Positions 17,449 to 26,047 are shown, numbered from the stretch's first letter. The stretch: 64,000 bases of DNA from Arminella tubonensis (GCF_003240585.1 NZ_PCDP01000035.1:496001-560000), one strand, 5' to 3'. The notes: generated from the letters alone by a model not told the origin. Program-made: numbers and translations.

Positions 17449-17843
17449 CGCGCTTGATCCTGATCGTTCATGGTGTGAAGCGCGCGTTCGAGGCTGGATT
17501 TGCTGCCGTTGCGCAGCGGAATGAACGTCTTGCCATGCCTCTTGCAGCCGGTTTTCACCCTGAGGCAAGCATCATGGCTGATACAGTCGATAGGGCAGAA
17601 GACGCAGTCTACCGACGGAAGCACGGTGTCGATGCGGGATACCGCCTCGCGCAGGCCGCCGTCGTGATGAATGAGTTCGGCGCCGAAATTGCTGGCGATC
17701 TGCCTGAGATGCGCAACCTGGCAATCGCGTCCGCCGACATAGAGGAAGCTCCGGCCGTCAAGCCGCGACTTGCCTGTTGTTTCGACCACGACGTCCTCCT
17801 GGCGGATTTCGCGGTGGTAGTCCCTCTTGCCCCTGCGCGCCAT
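17445..17843 (-). CDS. DUF2325-domain protein
   Basis: 132 aa. The DUF2325 core is clear: FLYVGGRDCQVAHLRQIASN, then FGAELIHHDGGLREAVSRID, VDCVFCPIDCISHDACLRVK and HGKTFIPLRNGSKSSLERAL. Four or more cysteines cluster in the middle (CVFCPIDC, DACLRVKTGC) and could bind metal or respond to redox. The function is not known. It is the first gene of an operon with a 91-aa protein and an IsdG-type haem oxygenase, with an iron box about 94 bases upstream. Confidence 0.82.
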   Translation of the reverse strand: MARRGKRDYHREIRQEDVVVETTGKSRLDGRSFLYVGGRDCQVAHLRQIASNFGAELIHHDGGLREAVSRIDTVLPSVDCVFCPIDCISHDACLRVKTGCKRHGKTFIPLRNGSKSSLERALHTMNDQDQAR

Positions 17844-17936
17844 GCATCACCCCAATCATTGGTCTGTTTCCGCAGTCGATTCCTCCGACTGCCAGCGGAC
17901 CTTATAAAACTTGATTTTTAGAGTAAAGTATAAAGT

Positions 17937-17951
17937 TGATTATATTTATCA
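17937..17951. promoter_or_regulatory. RirA-type iron-responsive box upstream of the DUF2325-hmuQ operon
   Basis: Exact match to TGA-N9-TCA (TGATTATATTTATCA) in an AT-rich intergenic stretch, 94 bases upstream of the DUF2325 start. RirA represses genes with such IRO boxes under iron sufficiency in Rhizobium. It predicts iron-limited expression of the haem-degrading operon. Confidence 0.6.
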
Positions 17952-17966
17952 CCTTTTACTGCCTGA

Positions 17967-19265
17967 CTAGCTACCCGTCACCTGAACCGGCTGATTGAAC
18001 GACCAGCTGGCCTTTCCCCACTCGGGCGGCAGCGGCGGGAACGGCGCGGCGCGGCGAACGCCTTCGATGACGGCGCTGTCCAATTCCGGAACTCCCGAAC
18101 TGCGAACGACCGACAACGAAGTCAGATCGCCGCCGGCCCCTATCGTCAAATGCACCACGACGTTCATCGATGCGGTTGTGCGCTTGTACTCGGCCGGAAC
18201 CCGGACGGAGCGACGGATTCGCGATCCGACTTTACCTGGATAGTTTGCAACCGCAGCGCTTCCGGAACCGGAGCGGCTGCTTGCACTCTCGGAGTTCTGG
18301 TCCGAACGCGCATTTTCCGTTCCCTCCGACGAACCTTTCTTCGAATCCACCTCGCTGCTGCCCTCGCTACCGGCTTTGATCTTTGCCGGTTTCGGAGGCT
18401 GCTTCTTGGCAACCGGCTTCGGCTTTTCCACCGGCTTGGCTGCCACAGGCTTCTCGGTCGGCGTCACCGGCTCATCGGGAGGCACCGGCGTCGGTGAGAC
18501 CTCGGCCGTCTCTACAGATTGCTGGACGGGCACGGCCTCGCTCGGCGGCACTTCGGCAGGCTGTACTTCCGTGGCCATCGGCTGAACCACGCTGGTGTCG
18601 GCAGGGATTTCCGAAGTCAGCACTTCCGGCTCCGCTGCGACGACCGTTTCCGTCGAGACCTGTTGCAGTGGCTGGGCCGTTTCGACAGGCGGGGTTTCCG
18701 CGGGCTGCGCTTCCGCGGGCTGGGCGTCGACAGCTTTCGCCTCGGTCAGCTGCACGATATCCGGCTGGACGGCATCGGCGACCACCGTTTCCGGATCTGG
18801 CTCCTTGCTCTTGTCGCCGGCGGCCATCTGGTCGGCATCGGAATCGCCAAGCATGACGACGCTGACCGTGTTGCCGGCCTCTTCGACCGGATCCTCCGGC
18901 ATGGCAATCATCGTCGTCGTCAAGGCCGCGAACAGGACTGCATGAAACAGGAACGATCCGACGCAGGCGGAGGCGACGCGTTTCTTCGCAGGCAGCACAT
19001 GGTGTGCATGCCGTGACGCAACTGCATCCATGGCAGGCACCGCGGCAGTTGCGGTCGTGGTATCGTCGCGGATTGGAAATGAGGCAATCTGGGAAAAATC
19101 GCCGTAGTGGGCGACCGTCTCCGTCACTGGCTGGCGCAGCAGATCGTCGAGGTCGGATAGTGCATGCCCCGGAATGAGGACGGGGTTGTTGTCGTTGACG
19201 ACACGACCCATGCGCGGGTCATCAGCGGCAGACCTCTTCAATATCGATTTGGCTGAACGCGTCAT
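17967..19265 (-). CDS. tonB: TonB energy-transducing protein
   Basis: 432 aa. A cytoplasmic N-terminal region of about 95 residues precedes one membrane segment (ASACVGSFLFHAVLFAALTT). A long Pro/Glu/Val-rich periplasmic linker with repeated PAE/PPVE runs follows, with KPVAKKQPPKPAK in the Lys-Pro part. The C-terminal TonB domain reads VVHLTIGAGGDLTSLSVVRS and FPPLPPEWGKASWSFNQPVQ. It transmits proton-motive force to outer-membrane haem and siderophore receptors. The cytoplasmic tail is longer than in E. coli TonB, as in rhizobial homologues. Confidence 0.88.
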   Translation of the reverse strand: MTRSAKSILKRSAADDPRMGRVVNDNNPVLIPGHALSDLDDLLRQPVTETVAHYGDFSQIASFPIRDDTTTATAAVPAMDAVASRHAHHVLPAKKRVASACVGSFLFHAVLFAALTTTMIAMPEDPVEEAGNTVSVVMLGDSDADQMAAGDKSKEPDPETVVADAVQPDIVQLTEAKAVDAQPAEAQPAETPPVETAQPLQQVSTETVVAAEPEVLTSEIPADTSVVQPMATEVQPAEVPPSEAVPVQQSVETAEVSPTPVPPDEPVTPTEKPVAAKPVEKPKPVAKKQPPKPAKIKAGSEGSSEVDSKKGSSEGTENARSDQNSESASSRSGSGSAAVANYPGKVGSRIRRSVRVPAEYKRTTASMNVVVHLTIGAGGDLTSLSVVRSSGVPELDSAVIEGVRRAAPFPPLPPEWGKASWSFNQPVQVTGS

Positions 19266-19316
19266 GGTCCTGCATCCGTTGGGTCAGAATGGTTGGGGAG
19301 GTCTACATCCCGGCTC

Positions 19317-19760
19317 TCAACCCTCGAAGGGCACCGAAGTCTCCGAACGCGTCGCCAGCCCCGCCTTGCATTCGCCCGCAGCCGGACCATCGCAAACCGG
19401 CGTATCGTTGATGATCACCCGGCTGACGCTCTCGCATTTCACATTCGGCATATCGAACTGCCGGACGCGCTTCTTGCCGACCGGCAGATCACGGAAATCG
19501 AGCACGGTGACGCGATCGACTGCATTCTTGTCGTTGAAAAAGGCAAGTTCGAAGGAGATCTTGGAGATCGGCGTCGCCAGATCGTTCTCGGCCACGAAGG
19601 TCATCATGCAGCCCTTGGCAGATGGCGCCAGCGCATTGAGCGCCACGTTGAGCTTTGCTCCGCCATCGCTGCTCGAGGCAGGTGCAGGCTGTTGAGCGAC
19701 GGCCGACGCCGTCATCAGAAGCCAGCCTGTCAGCAATGCAATTTCTCTCTTCCCCGCCAT
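19317..19760 (-). CDS. Secreted protein of unknown function upstream of tonB
   Basis: 147 aa from the ATG at 19760, which begins a signal peptide (MAGKREIALLTGWLLMTASA, cleavage near AVAQQ). The mature part has KGCMMTFVAENDLATPISKI, then FELAFFNDKNAVDRVTVLDF and four cysteines in the second half (VKCESV, PVCDGPAAGEC). It is the first gene of a two-gene unit with tonB and lies behind an iron box, so it likely supports iron or haem acquisition in the periplasm. The family is not recognised. Confidence 0.72.
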   Translation of the reverse strand: MAGKREIALLTGWLLMTASAVAQQPAPASSSDGGAKLNVALNALAPSAKGCMMTFVAENDLATPISKISFELAFFNDKNAVDRVTVLDFRDLPVGKKRVRQFDMPNVKCESVSRVIINDTPVCDGPAAGECKAGLATRSETSVPFEG

Positions 19761-19821
19761 TCCGTTCCCCTGAATTCTCAGCGCAAAAATCAAACTTGAC
19801 AATATCAGTCTTCTATTGCGT

Positions 19822-19851
19822 GTTTAAGAAACCATGACTATGAGAGTCAAG
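19822..19851. promoter_or_regulatory. Leftward promoter with RirA-type box between tonB and hmu operons
   Basis: TGA-N9-TCA is perfect at 19835-19849 (TGACTATGAGAGTCA). On the leftward strand TTGACT (19850-19845), a 17-base spacer and TTAAAC (19827-19822) form a promoter for the secreted-protein/tonB unit, so the box covers the -35 and spacer. Being central in the divergent region, it can also control hemP-hmuSTUV. Confidence 0.65.
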
Positions 19852-19934
19852 TTAATTCTACCAGGAGCGAGTACGCCTCGCCGTTGGTCCAGCGGGCAAT
19901 GCAGAGCGAAATGATTGCTGAAAAGCACAGTACG

Positions 19935-20096
19935 ATGACGGAACAGAACAAGAGACCTGAGCACCAGGTGACGCCGGCGAGGATCGTCGAGAGCGCGGAT
20001 GTTTTTCGCGGTCAAAGCGAGGTGATGATCCGCCACGAAGGCGCGATCTATCGGCTGAAAATCACCCGCCAGGGCAAACTCATTCTCAACAAGTAA
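19935..20096 (+). CDS. hmuP: Haemin uptake protein HemP/HmuP
   Basis: 53 aa, too small for most gene finders. The C-terminal signature IYRLKITRQGKLILNK and the preceding VFRGQSEVMIRHEG are diagnostic of HemP/HmuP. In rhizobia HmuP activates haem-receptor gene expression together with Irr. The frame extends upstream to 19884 with Met at 19911; the ATG at 19935 gives the usual family length. Thirteen bases separate it from hmuS. Confidence 0.85.
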   Translation: MTEQNKRPEHQVTPARIVESADVFRGQSEVMIRHEGAIYRLKITRQGKLILNK

Positions 20097-20109
20097 GCAA
20101 ACGATAGGC

Positions 20110-21174
20110 ATGAAGACGATGACTGAGACGACCAGACCGACGCCCGCCGAGATCCGCGCCTTCCGCGTCGAAAATTCAAAGATGCGCGAACGCGATATTG
20201 CCGCCCGGCTCAATATTTCGGAAGCTGCCTTGATCGCAGCGGAAGTCGGCATCACGGCGACCAGGATCGATGCCGACGTCAACCGCTTTCTGGCGCGTGT
20301 TGCCGAACTTGGCGAGGTCCTCGCCCTTTCGCGCAATGAAAGCGCTGTGCATGAGAAGATCGGCGTCTACGAAAACATCAAGGCCGGCGTCCAGGCCGCC
20401 ATCGTCCTTGGCGAAAACATCGACCTGCGCATCTTCCCGAAGCGCTGGGCACATGGCTTCGCGGTGACGAAGATCGACGGCGATCAGGAGAAGCTGAGCC
20501 TCCAGTTCTTCGACAAGGCAGGCAATGCCGTTCACAAGGTTCACCTGCGCCCGGCATCCGATGTCGCGGCCTACCGCTCGATCGTCGCCGAGCTGCGGCT
20601 GAACGTTCAGTCGCAGGATTTCACGGAGGACGGCTCCGGCTACGACAATGGCGAAGTCGATGGCGACGTCAGCCGCGACGAACTGCGCGATCACTGGAGC
20701 CGGATGACCGATACGCATGAATTCTTCGGTCTGCTGAAAAAGCTGAAGATCGGGCGGCAGGCGGCCATCCGCACGGTCGGCGACGACTATGCCTGGCAGC
20801 TCGACAGCAGCGCCGTCGCCGAAATGATGCACGCGTCAGCGCGCGAAGGCCTGCCGATCATGTGCTTCGTCGCCAATGACGGCATCGTCCAGATCCACTC
20901 CGGGCCGATTGTCGAAGTCAAGACCATGGGGCCGTGGATCAATATCATGGACCCGACCTTTCACCTGCACCTGCGCCAGGATCACATCGTCGAGACCTGG
21001 GCCGTTCGCAAGCCGACCAAGGACGGGCACGTCACTTCGCTCGAGGCCTATGGCGCCGATGGCGAGATGATCATCCAGTTCTTCGGCAAGCGCAAGGAAG
21101 GCTTCGACGAGCGCCGAGACTGGCGCGCAATCATCGAAAACCTGCCCAGAGCCGCGGCCAGCGTCGCCGCTTGA
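20110..21174 (+). CDS. hmuS: Haemin-degrading/transport protein HmuS
   Basis: 354 aa, the normal HemS/HmuS length, built of two similar halves (about 30-190 and 200-350; for example AVTKIDGDQEKLSLQFFDKA and VTSLEAYGADGEMIIQFFGK). The N terminus TRPTPAEIRAFRVENSKMRERDIA is typical. HmuS proteins accept cytoplasmic haem from the HmuUV importer and store or degrade it. It is second in the hmuPSTUV operon. Confidence 0.92.
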   Translation: MKTMTETTRPTPAEIRAFRVENSKMRERDIAARLNISEAALIAAEVGITATRIDADVNRFLARVAELGEVLALSRNESAVHEKIGVYENIKAGVQAAIVLGENIDLRIFPKRWAHGFAVTKIDGDQEKLSLQFFDKAGNAVHKVHLRPASDVAAYRSIVAELRLNVQSQDFTEDGSGYDNGEVDGDVSRDELRDHWSRMTDTHEFFGLLKKLKIGRQAAIRTVGDDYAWQLDSSAVAEMMHASAREGLPIMCFVANDGIVQIHSGPIVEVKTMGPWINIMDPTFHLHLRQDHIVETWAVRKPTKDGHVTSLEAYGADGEMIIQFFGKRKEGFDERRDWRAIIENLPRAAASVAA

Positions 21175-21176
21175 GG

Positions 21177-22136
21177 ATGGCGATCGTCAGAATGCCAAGG
21201 ATCGTCAGAATGACAGACAATGCCAAGCGCATCCGGCGGTGGGAGGTTGCCTTGACCGCCGTGGTCATGTTCCTGCCGCTGGTGCCCATCACCGCCGGCA
21301 AGGGCGGTTATGGCCTGGTGCAACATGCGCGAGCCGCGGAAGCACAGAAGCTTGACACATCCCGCCTGGTCTCGATCGGCGGCGATATCACCGAGATCGT
21401 CTACGCACTCGGCGAGGAGAAGCGGCTGATCGCCCGCGACTCGACAAGCATCTATCCCGAGGCGGCGACGAAGCTCCCTGATGTCGGCTACATGCGGGCG
21501 CTTTCGCCGGAAGGCATTCTCGCGGTCAACCCAACCGCGATCATCGCCGTCGAAGGTTCCGGGCCGCCCGAAGCGCTGGCCGTGCTGCGCAACGCGAGCC
21601 TTCCCTTCGAGACCATCCCACAAAGCTACGACCGCGACGGCATCCTGAAGAAAATCAGCTCCATCGGGTCGTTGCTTGGCGTTGCCGACAAGGCGAAGGT
21701 GCTGGAAGACAAGGTCGCAGCCGACCTCGACGCGGCGATCGCGGCATCAGCCAGACGCCCCGAGGCCGAACGCAAGCGCGTGCTTTTCGTCCTTAGTGCG
21801 CAGGGCGGAAAGATTCTTGCATCCGGAACCGGCACGGCCGCCGACGGCATCATCAAGCTCGCCGGCGCGCTAAACGCAGTCGGCACGTTTCCGGGCTACA
21901 AGCCGTTGACGGACGAATCGATCATCGAGGCCAAGCCCGACGTCATCCTGATGATGGATCGCGGCGGCGAGCATCCGGTGACCAATGACGACCTGCTGTC
22001 CCAGCCGGCTCTTGCCTTGACGCCCGCAGGGCAAACAAAGGCGATCATCCGCATGGACGGCATACATCTGCTCGGCTTCGGTCCACGCACCGCCAGCGCG
22101 ATCCGCGAACTCAATGCCGCGATCTACGGGGGCTGA
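21177..22136 (+). CDS. hmuT: Haem ABC transporter substrate-binding protein HmuT
   Basis: 319 aa from the ATG 2 bases after hmuS. A basic start and hydrophobic segment (ALTAVVMFLPLVPITAG) act as signal peptide. The class III binding protein follows with TSRLVSIGGDITEIVYALGE, LPDVGYMRALSPEGILAVNP and ILASGTGTAADGIIKLAGAL. It binds haem in the periplasm. Met13 (21213) is a plausible alternative start that shortens the leader. Confidence 0.92.
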   Translation: MAIVRMPRIVRMTDNAKRIRRWEVALTAVVMFLPLVPITAGKGGYGLVQHARAAEAQKLDTSRLVSIGGDITEIVYALGEEKRLIARDSTSIYPEAATKLPDVGYMRALSPEGILAVNPTAIIAVEGSGPPEALAVLRNASLPFETIPQSYDRDGILKKISSIGSLLGVADKAKVLEDKVAADLDAAIAASARRPEAERKRVLFVLSAQGGKILASGTGTAADGIIKLAGALNAVGTFPGYKPLTDESIIEAKPDVILMMDRGGEHPVTNDDLLSQPALALTPAGQTKAIIRMDGIHLLGFGPRTASAIRELNAAIYGG

Positions 22137-22137
22137 C

Positions 22138-23259
22138 ATGGCGCTCAACGACGCGGCATCATTCCGCAAGCTCTCCTTGTCCGGCAGTCGCTTCCTCGCC
22201 CGATACCGCGGCGGCGATCGCTCGCAAGTCGCAGTCCTGATGATCGCGATCCTCGCAGCTGCAGCCGTTTTTTCGCTATTCTTCTCTGTCACGACGGGCG
22301 CGTCGGATGCCTCCGCCTTCGATGTGATCCACGACCTCTTCGCCCGCGAGGGCGCGCTAGGGGCGCTCAGCATGCGTGACCGCATCGTAATCTTCGACAT
22401 CCGCCTGCCCCGCGCCATTCTCGGCTTCATGATCGGCGCTTCGCTCGCGGTCTCCGGAACCATCATGCAGGGTCTGTTTCGCAACCCGCTGGCCGATCCC
22501 GGCCTTGTCGGCGTTTCCTCGGGCGCCAGCTTCGGTGCCGTCGTCATGATCGTGCTCGGCGGCACCTTCGCAGCCCCGCTCTACGGCCTGCTCGGCATCT
22601 ACGCGCTCCCATTCGCCGCCTTCACGGGCGCGCTGGTGACAACGTTGCTGCTCTATCGGATCGCCACGCGGCACGGACAGACCTCGGTCGCGACCATGCT
22701 GCTTGCCGGCATAGCGCTCGGCGCGCTCACCATGGCCATGACCGGCCTCATGATCTACATGGCCGACGACAAGCAATTGAGGGACCTGACCTTCTGGAGC
22801 ATGGGCTCGCTTGCCGGCGCCACATGGATGAAGATCGCCGCTGCCGGTCCGATCATCCTTCTCTCCTTGCTGGCAGTCCCGTTCCTGGCGCGCGGCCTCA
22901 ACGCCATCACGCTCGGCGAGGCCGCCGCCTTCCACATGGGCGTGCCGGTACAACGGTTGAAGACGATTGCGATCGTCGCCGTCGCGGCGGGCACCGGAGC
23001 CTCGGTCGCCGTCAGCGGCGGCATCGGCTTCGTCGGCATCATCGTGCCCCATATTCTCCGCATGGCGATCGGCCCGGATCATCGCTACCTGTTGCCGGCG
23101 TCCGCCTTGCTCGGTGGTTCGCTGGTAATCTTCGCCGATGTTCTGGCGCGGACAGTGGTCGTCCCGGCAGAGCTGCCGATAGGCATCATCACCGCCGCAG
23201 TCGGCGGCCCCTTCTTCCTCTGGATCCTGCTGCGCCACCGCACCCGCCTCAGCCTATGA
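22138..23259 (+). CDS. hmuU: Haem ABC transporter permease HmuU
   Basis: 373 aa from the ATG directly after the hmuT stop. About ten hydrophobic helices follow the FecCD/BtuC plan: IRLPRAILGFMIGASLAVSG, IMQGLFRNPLADPGLVGVSS, LGEAAAFHMGVPVQ, and SGGIGFVGIIVPHILRMAIG near the C terminus. It forms the inner-membrane channel with HmuV. Confidence 0.93.
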   Translation: MALNDAASFRKLSLSGSRFLARYRGGDRSQVAVLMIAILAAAAVFSLFFSVTTGASDASAFDVIHDLFAREGALGALSMRDRIVIFDIRLPRAILGFMIGASLAVSGTIMQGLFRNPLADPGLVGVSSGASFGAVVMIVLGGTFAAPLYGLLGIYALPFAAFTGALVTTLLLYRIATRHGQTSVATMLLAGIALGALTMAMTGLMIYMADDKQLRDLTFWSMGSLAGATWMKIAAAGPIILLSLLAVPFLARGLNAITLGEAAAFHMGVPVQRLKTIAIVAVAAGTGASVAVSGGIGFVGIIVPHILRMAIGPDHRYLLPASALLGGSLVIFADVLARTVVVPAELPIGIITAAVGGPFFLWILLRHRTRLSL

Positions 23260-23269
23260 ACGAACCGAT

Positions 23270-24061
23270 ATGATCGAGCTACTTAATCTTTCCGTGCGGC
23301 TCTCGGGCAAGCCGGTCGTCGATGCCGTCTCCTTTTCGGCACGGGCCGGCGAGTTGACCGCGATTTGCGGCCCAAACGGCTCCGGCAAGACCACGACGAT
23401 GAAAGCGATATCGGGCGAACTCGCCTATGGCGGTTCCGTACGTATCAACAGCGCCGAAATAACCAACCTTCAACCTTGGCAGCTGGCCTCGGTCCGGGGC
23501 GTCCTTCCCCAGGCAAGTACCATCTCATTCCCCTTCACGGTCCGGGAGATCGTGCGGATGGGCCTCACGACAGGGCGAAATCGGCAGCCGGAGCTCGCGG
23601 ACCGTATCGCTGCCGAGGCGCTGGCGGCGGTGGATCTGGTCGGCTTCGAGGGTCGCTTCTACCAGGAACTTTCCGGCGGTGAGCAGCAGCGCGTCCAGCT
23701 CGCCCGCGTGCTTTGCCAGATCCCGGACCCGGTGGTCGACGGAAAACCCTGCTGGCTGCTTCTGGACGAACCGGTGTCGAGCCTCGATATCAGCCACCAG
23801 CTGGCGATCATGACGCTTGCAAAGACCTTCTGCCGACGCGGCGGCGGTGTTATCGCGGTGATGCACGATCTCAATCTGACCGCCTTGTTCGCCGACCGGA
23901 TGGCGCTTCTAAAATCGGGAAAATTGGCGGCGTTCGGGCCCGTGGGAGAAGTGTTGACCGATATCCACCTTGATAAGGTGTTTGGCTGCAAGCTGCAGGT
24001 CAACAGGGTTCCACTAGATGGAACGCCTTTCGTGCTTGCCCACAGCGCCCTTGCCGATTGA
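23270..24061 (+). CDS. hmuV: Haem ABC transporter ATP-binding protein HmuV
   Basis: 263 aa. Walker A is GPNGSGKTTTMK, the signature is ELSGGEQQRVQLARVL, and Walker B is CWLLLDEPVSSLD, followed by VIAVMHDLNLTA with the switch His. An extra stretch before Walker B (PDPVVDGKPC) is typical of HmuV. It is the last gene of hmuPSTUV and starts 10 bases after hmuU. Confidence 0.93.
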   Translation: MIELLNLSVRLSGKPVVDAVSFSARAGELTAICGPNGSGKTTTMKAISGELAYGGSVRINSAEITNLQPWQLASVRGVLPQASTISFPFTVREIVRMGLTTGRNRQPELADRIAAEALAAVDLVGFEGRFYQELSGGEQQRVQLARVLCQIPDPVVDGKPCWLLLDEPVSSLDISHQLAIMTLAKTFCRRGGGVIAVMHDLNLTALFADRMALLKSGKLAAFGPVGEVLTDIHLDKVFGCKLQVNRVPLDGTPFVLAHSALAD

Positions 24062-24090
24062 GCAAAGGCTACCCGGCAAACCCTCCGCTC

Positions 24091-24115
24091 GGAACTTTTC
24101 GACCGAAGCCGCGTT
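24091..24115 (+). promoter_or_regulatory. EcfG-dependent promoter
   Basis: GGAAC (24091-24095), 16 bases, then CGTT (24112-24115): an exact match to the alphaproteobacterial general-stress consensus. It lies 114 bases upstream of the ElaB-like gene, which would place that two-gene unit in the EcfG regulon. Confidence 0.85.
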
Positions 24116-24228
24116 TATCCTACAACGACATATGTCGGTGCCGGAGGCATTCTTGTGTGCGTAGGTCCGCACTGGCCCCGGCAAAAACAAAATGGCGCGC
24201 TCCTGCGCTCAACCAGCGGAGTACAATC

Positions 24229-24573
24229 ATGGCAGCTTCCATCCTAGACCAGGTACGTGGCAAGCGTAACGGCACCTTTCAGGACATCGAGGCAACGATC
24301 GAAGACCAGGTTGAAACCCTGCGTAGCGAGATTGCAGCCTTGACCAAGCTGATCAGCAAGAACAGCGCCAGCCAAGGCAAGAAAGTCCGCAATCAGGCCG
24401 AAGCCGGCTATGAAGATCTGATCGCTCGCAGCGAAGATCTGCTCCAGCAGCTTCAGGACGGCTACGCCCGCGGAGCCAGCGAAGTGCGCGAAACCGTTCG
24501 TCGTCATCCGGCCGCAACGATCGGCGCGGCTGCCGCTTTCGGTCTGGTTATCGCCCTTCTCGCGCGCCGTTAA
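24229..24573 (+). CDS. ElaB/YqjD/DUF883-like membrane-anchored stress protein
   Basis: 114 aa from the ATG at 24229, with GGAG 7 bases upstream (the open frame begins at 24058 but the extra leader is not protein-like). A long helical region rich in Glu/Gln (about 15-85) is followed by one C-terminal membrane helix (ATIGAAAAFGLVIALLARR). This is the plan of ElaB/YqjD proteins, which attach ribosomes to the membrane in stationary phase in E. coli. It sits behind a perfect EcfG promoter and in front of a YqjE-like gene. Confidence 0.8.
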   Translation: MAASILDQVRGKRNGTFQDIEATIEDQVETLRSEIAALTKLISKNSASQGKKVRNQAEAGYEDLIARSEDLLQQLQDGYARGASEVRETVRRHPAATIGAAAAFGLVIALLARR

Positions 24574-24582
24574 GGGGACCAG

Positions 24583-24987
24583 ATGCTGTTTCCCATAATC
24601 AGCTTTCTGATGTCGGGCTCAGTCAACCGCACCGTTGCGCGAACCAAGCGCAACGGTATTTTTGTTGCGGTGGCCGCGGTCCTTGTTCTCACCGCCTACG
24701 TCTTCGCCCTTGTGGCGGCGGCCGTCTGGCTTGGAACCATCTACGGCCCGGTCGGCGCCGCACTTTTGATCGCGGCAGGAGCGCTGCTCCTTGGCATCAT
24801 CCTGTTGGTGATCATGGCCATCCTCAACGCGCAGGAACGACGTCGGGCCCGCGAAAACCGCGCTGCCATGGAGTCGGTTGCGGCCGTCGCCCTTGGGCTG
24901 ATCCGCTCTCAGCCGCTACTGGCGGCAGCCGTTGCCGGTGCCTTCGTGCTCAGCAACCTCACAGGTTCGCGCAAAGAACACGATTGA
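24583..24987 (+). CDS. YqjE/holin-X-like membrane protein
   Basis: 134 aa, starting 9 bases after the previous stop. It has two long hydrophobic helices (about 26-50 and 56-80), then a charged segment (NAQERRRARENRAAM) and a third hydrophobic stretch near the C terminus (QPLLAAAVAGAFVLSNL). The order YqjD-like then YqjE-like is conserved in proteobacteria. Despite the holin-family name there is no phage context. It is likely co-transcribed from the EcfG promoter. Confidence 0.72.
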   Translation: MLFPIISFLMSGSVNRTVARTKRNGIFVAVAAVLVLTAYVFALVAAAVWLGTIYGPVGAALLIAAGALLLGIILLVIMAILNAQERRRARENRAAMESVAAVALGLIRSQPLLAAAVAGAFVLSNLTGSRKEHD

Positions 24988-25028
24988 GGCGATCTAAGCC
25001 TTCTTCTCTATAGGACGATGCTTAAATG

Positions 25029-25063
25029 AAAACCGCCGGGCTTTATCCAAGCCCGGCGGTTTT
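25029..25063. terminator. Bidirectional rho-independent terminator
   Basis: Perfect 15-bp stem AAAACCGCCGGGCTT / AAGCCCGGCGGTTTT around a 5-base loop, with A- and T-runs on either side. It separates the rightward YqjE-like gene from the leftward ecfG and can serve both. Confidence 0.9.
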
Positions 25064-25083
25064 CTTATTGGTCTCGACGAAAA

Positions 25084-25638
25084 TCAGAAGGCGAAGGCTC
25101 GCGACGTCAGCGGCGATGAAGTCGCGTCCGGCCCGAAGTCCGCCTCGCCGCTGATCTGCAGCAGTTCCTGCAAACGCTGGCGGGCGCGATTGACGCGGCT
25201 CTTGATGGTGCCGACCGCGCAACCGCAGATCTCGGCAGCCTCCTCGTAGGAAAAGCCGGAGGCACCCACCAGGATAATCGCTTCGCGCTGATCCGGCGGA
25301 AGCTGCTCCAGTGCCTTGCGGAAGTCCTGAAGGTCGAGAGCGCCGTACTGCGACGGATGGGTCGCCATGGACTCCGTAAACAGACCATCGCTGTCCTGAA
25401 CCTCGCGGCCGGCCTTGCGCATCTGGCTGTAGAGCTCGTTGCGAAGGATCGTGAAGAGCCACGCCTTCATGTTGGTGCCCATCTCGAAATGATCCTGCTT
25501 GGCCCAAGCCTTCATGATCGTGTCCTGGACCAGATCATCGGCCCGATCGTGGCGACCGGTCAGCGATATGGCGAAAGCACGCAGGCTCGGCAGAGCGGCG
25601 AGGAGCTCACGCTTGAAACTCGGTTCCACTTTTTCCAT
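25084..25638 (-). CDS. ecfG: ECF sigma factor of the general stress response (EcfG/RpoE2 type)
   Basis: 184 aa. Region 2 reads LRAFAISLTGRHDRADDLVQ with DTIMKAWAKQDHFEMGTNMK; region 4 reads LEQLPPDQREAIILVGASGF and SYEEAAEICGCAVGTIKSRV. These are EcfG-type sigma-70 family hallmarks. It directs RNA polymerase to GGAAC-N16-CGTT promoters. NepR, encoded 12 bases upstream in the same operon, sequesters it until PhyR is phosphorylated. Two perfect target promoters lie nearby (24091, 26947). Confidence 0.93.
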   Translation of the reverse strand: MEKVEPSFKRELLAALPSLRAFAISLTGRHDRADDLVQDTIMKAWAKQDHFEMGTNMKAWLFTILRNELYSQMRKAGREVQDSDGLFTESMATHPSQYGALDLQDFRKALEQLPPDQREAIILVGASGFSYEEAAEICGCAVGTIKSRVNRARQRLQELLQISGEADFGPDATSSPLTSRAFAF

Positions 25639-25650
25639 GAACGCTATTCC

Positions 25651-25860
25651 CTATTCGGCCATTTTCGCAGACGCCATCCGTTGCTCAACCTGATCCAGCT
25701 TCTCGAGCAGGTCGAGAAAACGGTCAGGAATGGCCTCGTCTTGCGCTGCGGCATATAGGGAACGCAGCTTAACTCCGATCTGATTGTTGGGGTCCAGTAT
25801 GTCGGCCGCTTTGACTTCGGGCCGTCTCTGTTCTTTTTCTTCCGGCTTTTGCGTTGTCAT
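25651..25860 (-). CDS. nepR: NepR anti-sigma factor
   Basis: 69 aa from the ATG at 25860 (the open frame extends to 26034). The central helical pair, IGVKLRSLYAAAQDEAIPDR followed by FLDLLEKLDQVE, is the NepR domain that wraps around EcfG. The N-terminal 25 residues are charged. It precedes ecfG and is divergent from phyR, the canonical layout of this partner-switching module. Confidence 0.93.
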   Translation of the reverse strand: MTTQKPEEKEQRRPEVKAADILDPNNQIGVKLRSLYAAAQDEAIPDRFLDLLEKLDQVEQRMASAKMAE

Positions 25861-26047
25861 AAAGAATTTTCGCTCTCGCACATTCTGTTTTCGTTCATGG
25901 GCTGAGTCCGCTTCCGTTGCCAACCGGGCCGAACCGTCGCCGCCGAAAGTGCGCGTCCCGCGCCCTATCCACCGCTTCTGTCCTTCAGAAAATCGGATAT
26001 TAGAAACCCACCATCTATCGGCACGATAATGCACAGAGATAAAAAAA

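Noticed and set aside
24583..24987. Possible phage holin, suggesting a prophage remnant
   Set aside because: The holin-like family name reflects only the membrane topology; the neighbour is YqjD-like, the promoter is EcfG-type, and no other phage gene is near.
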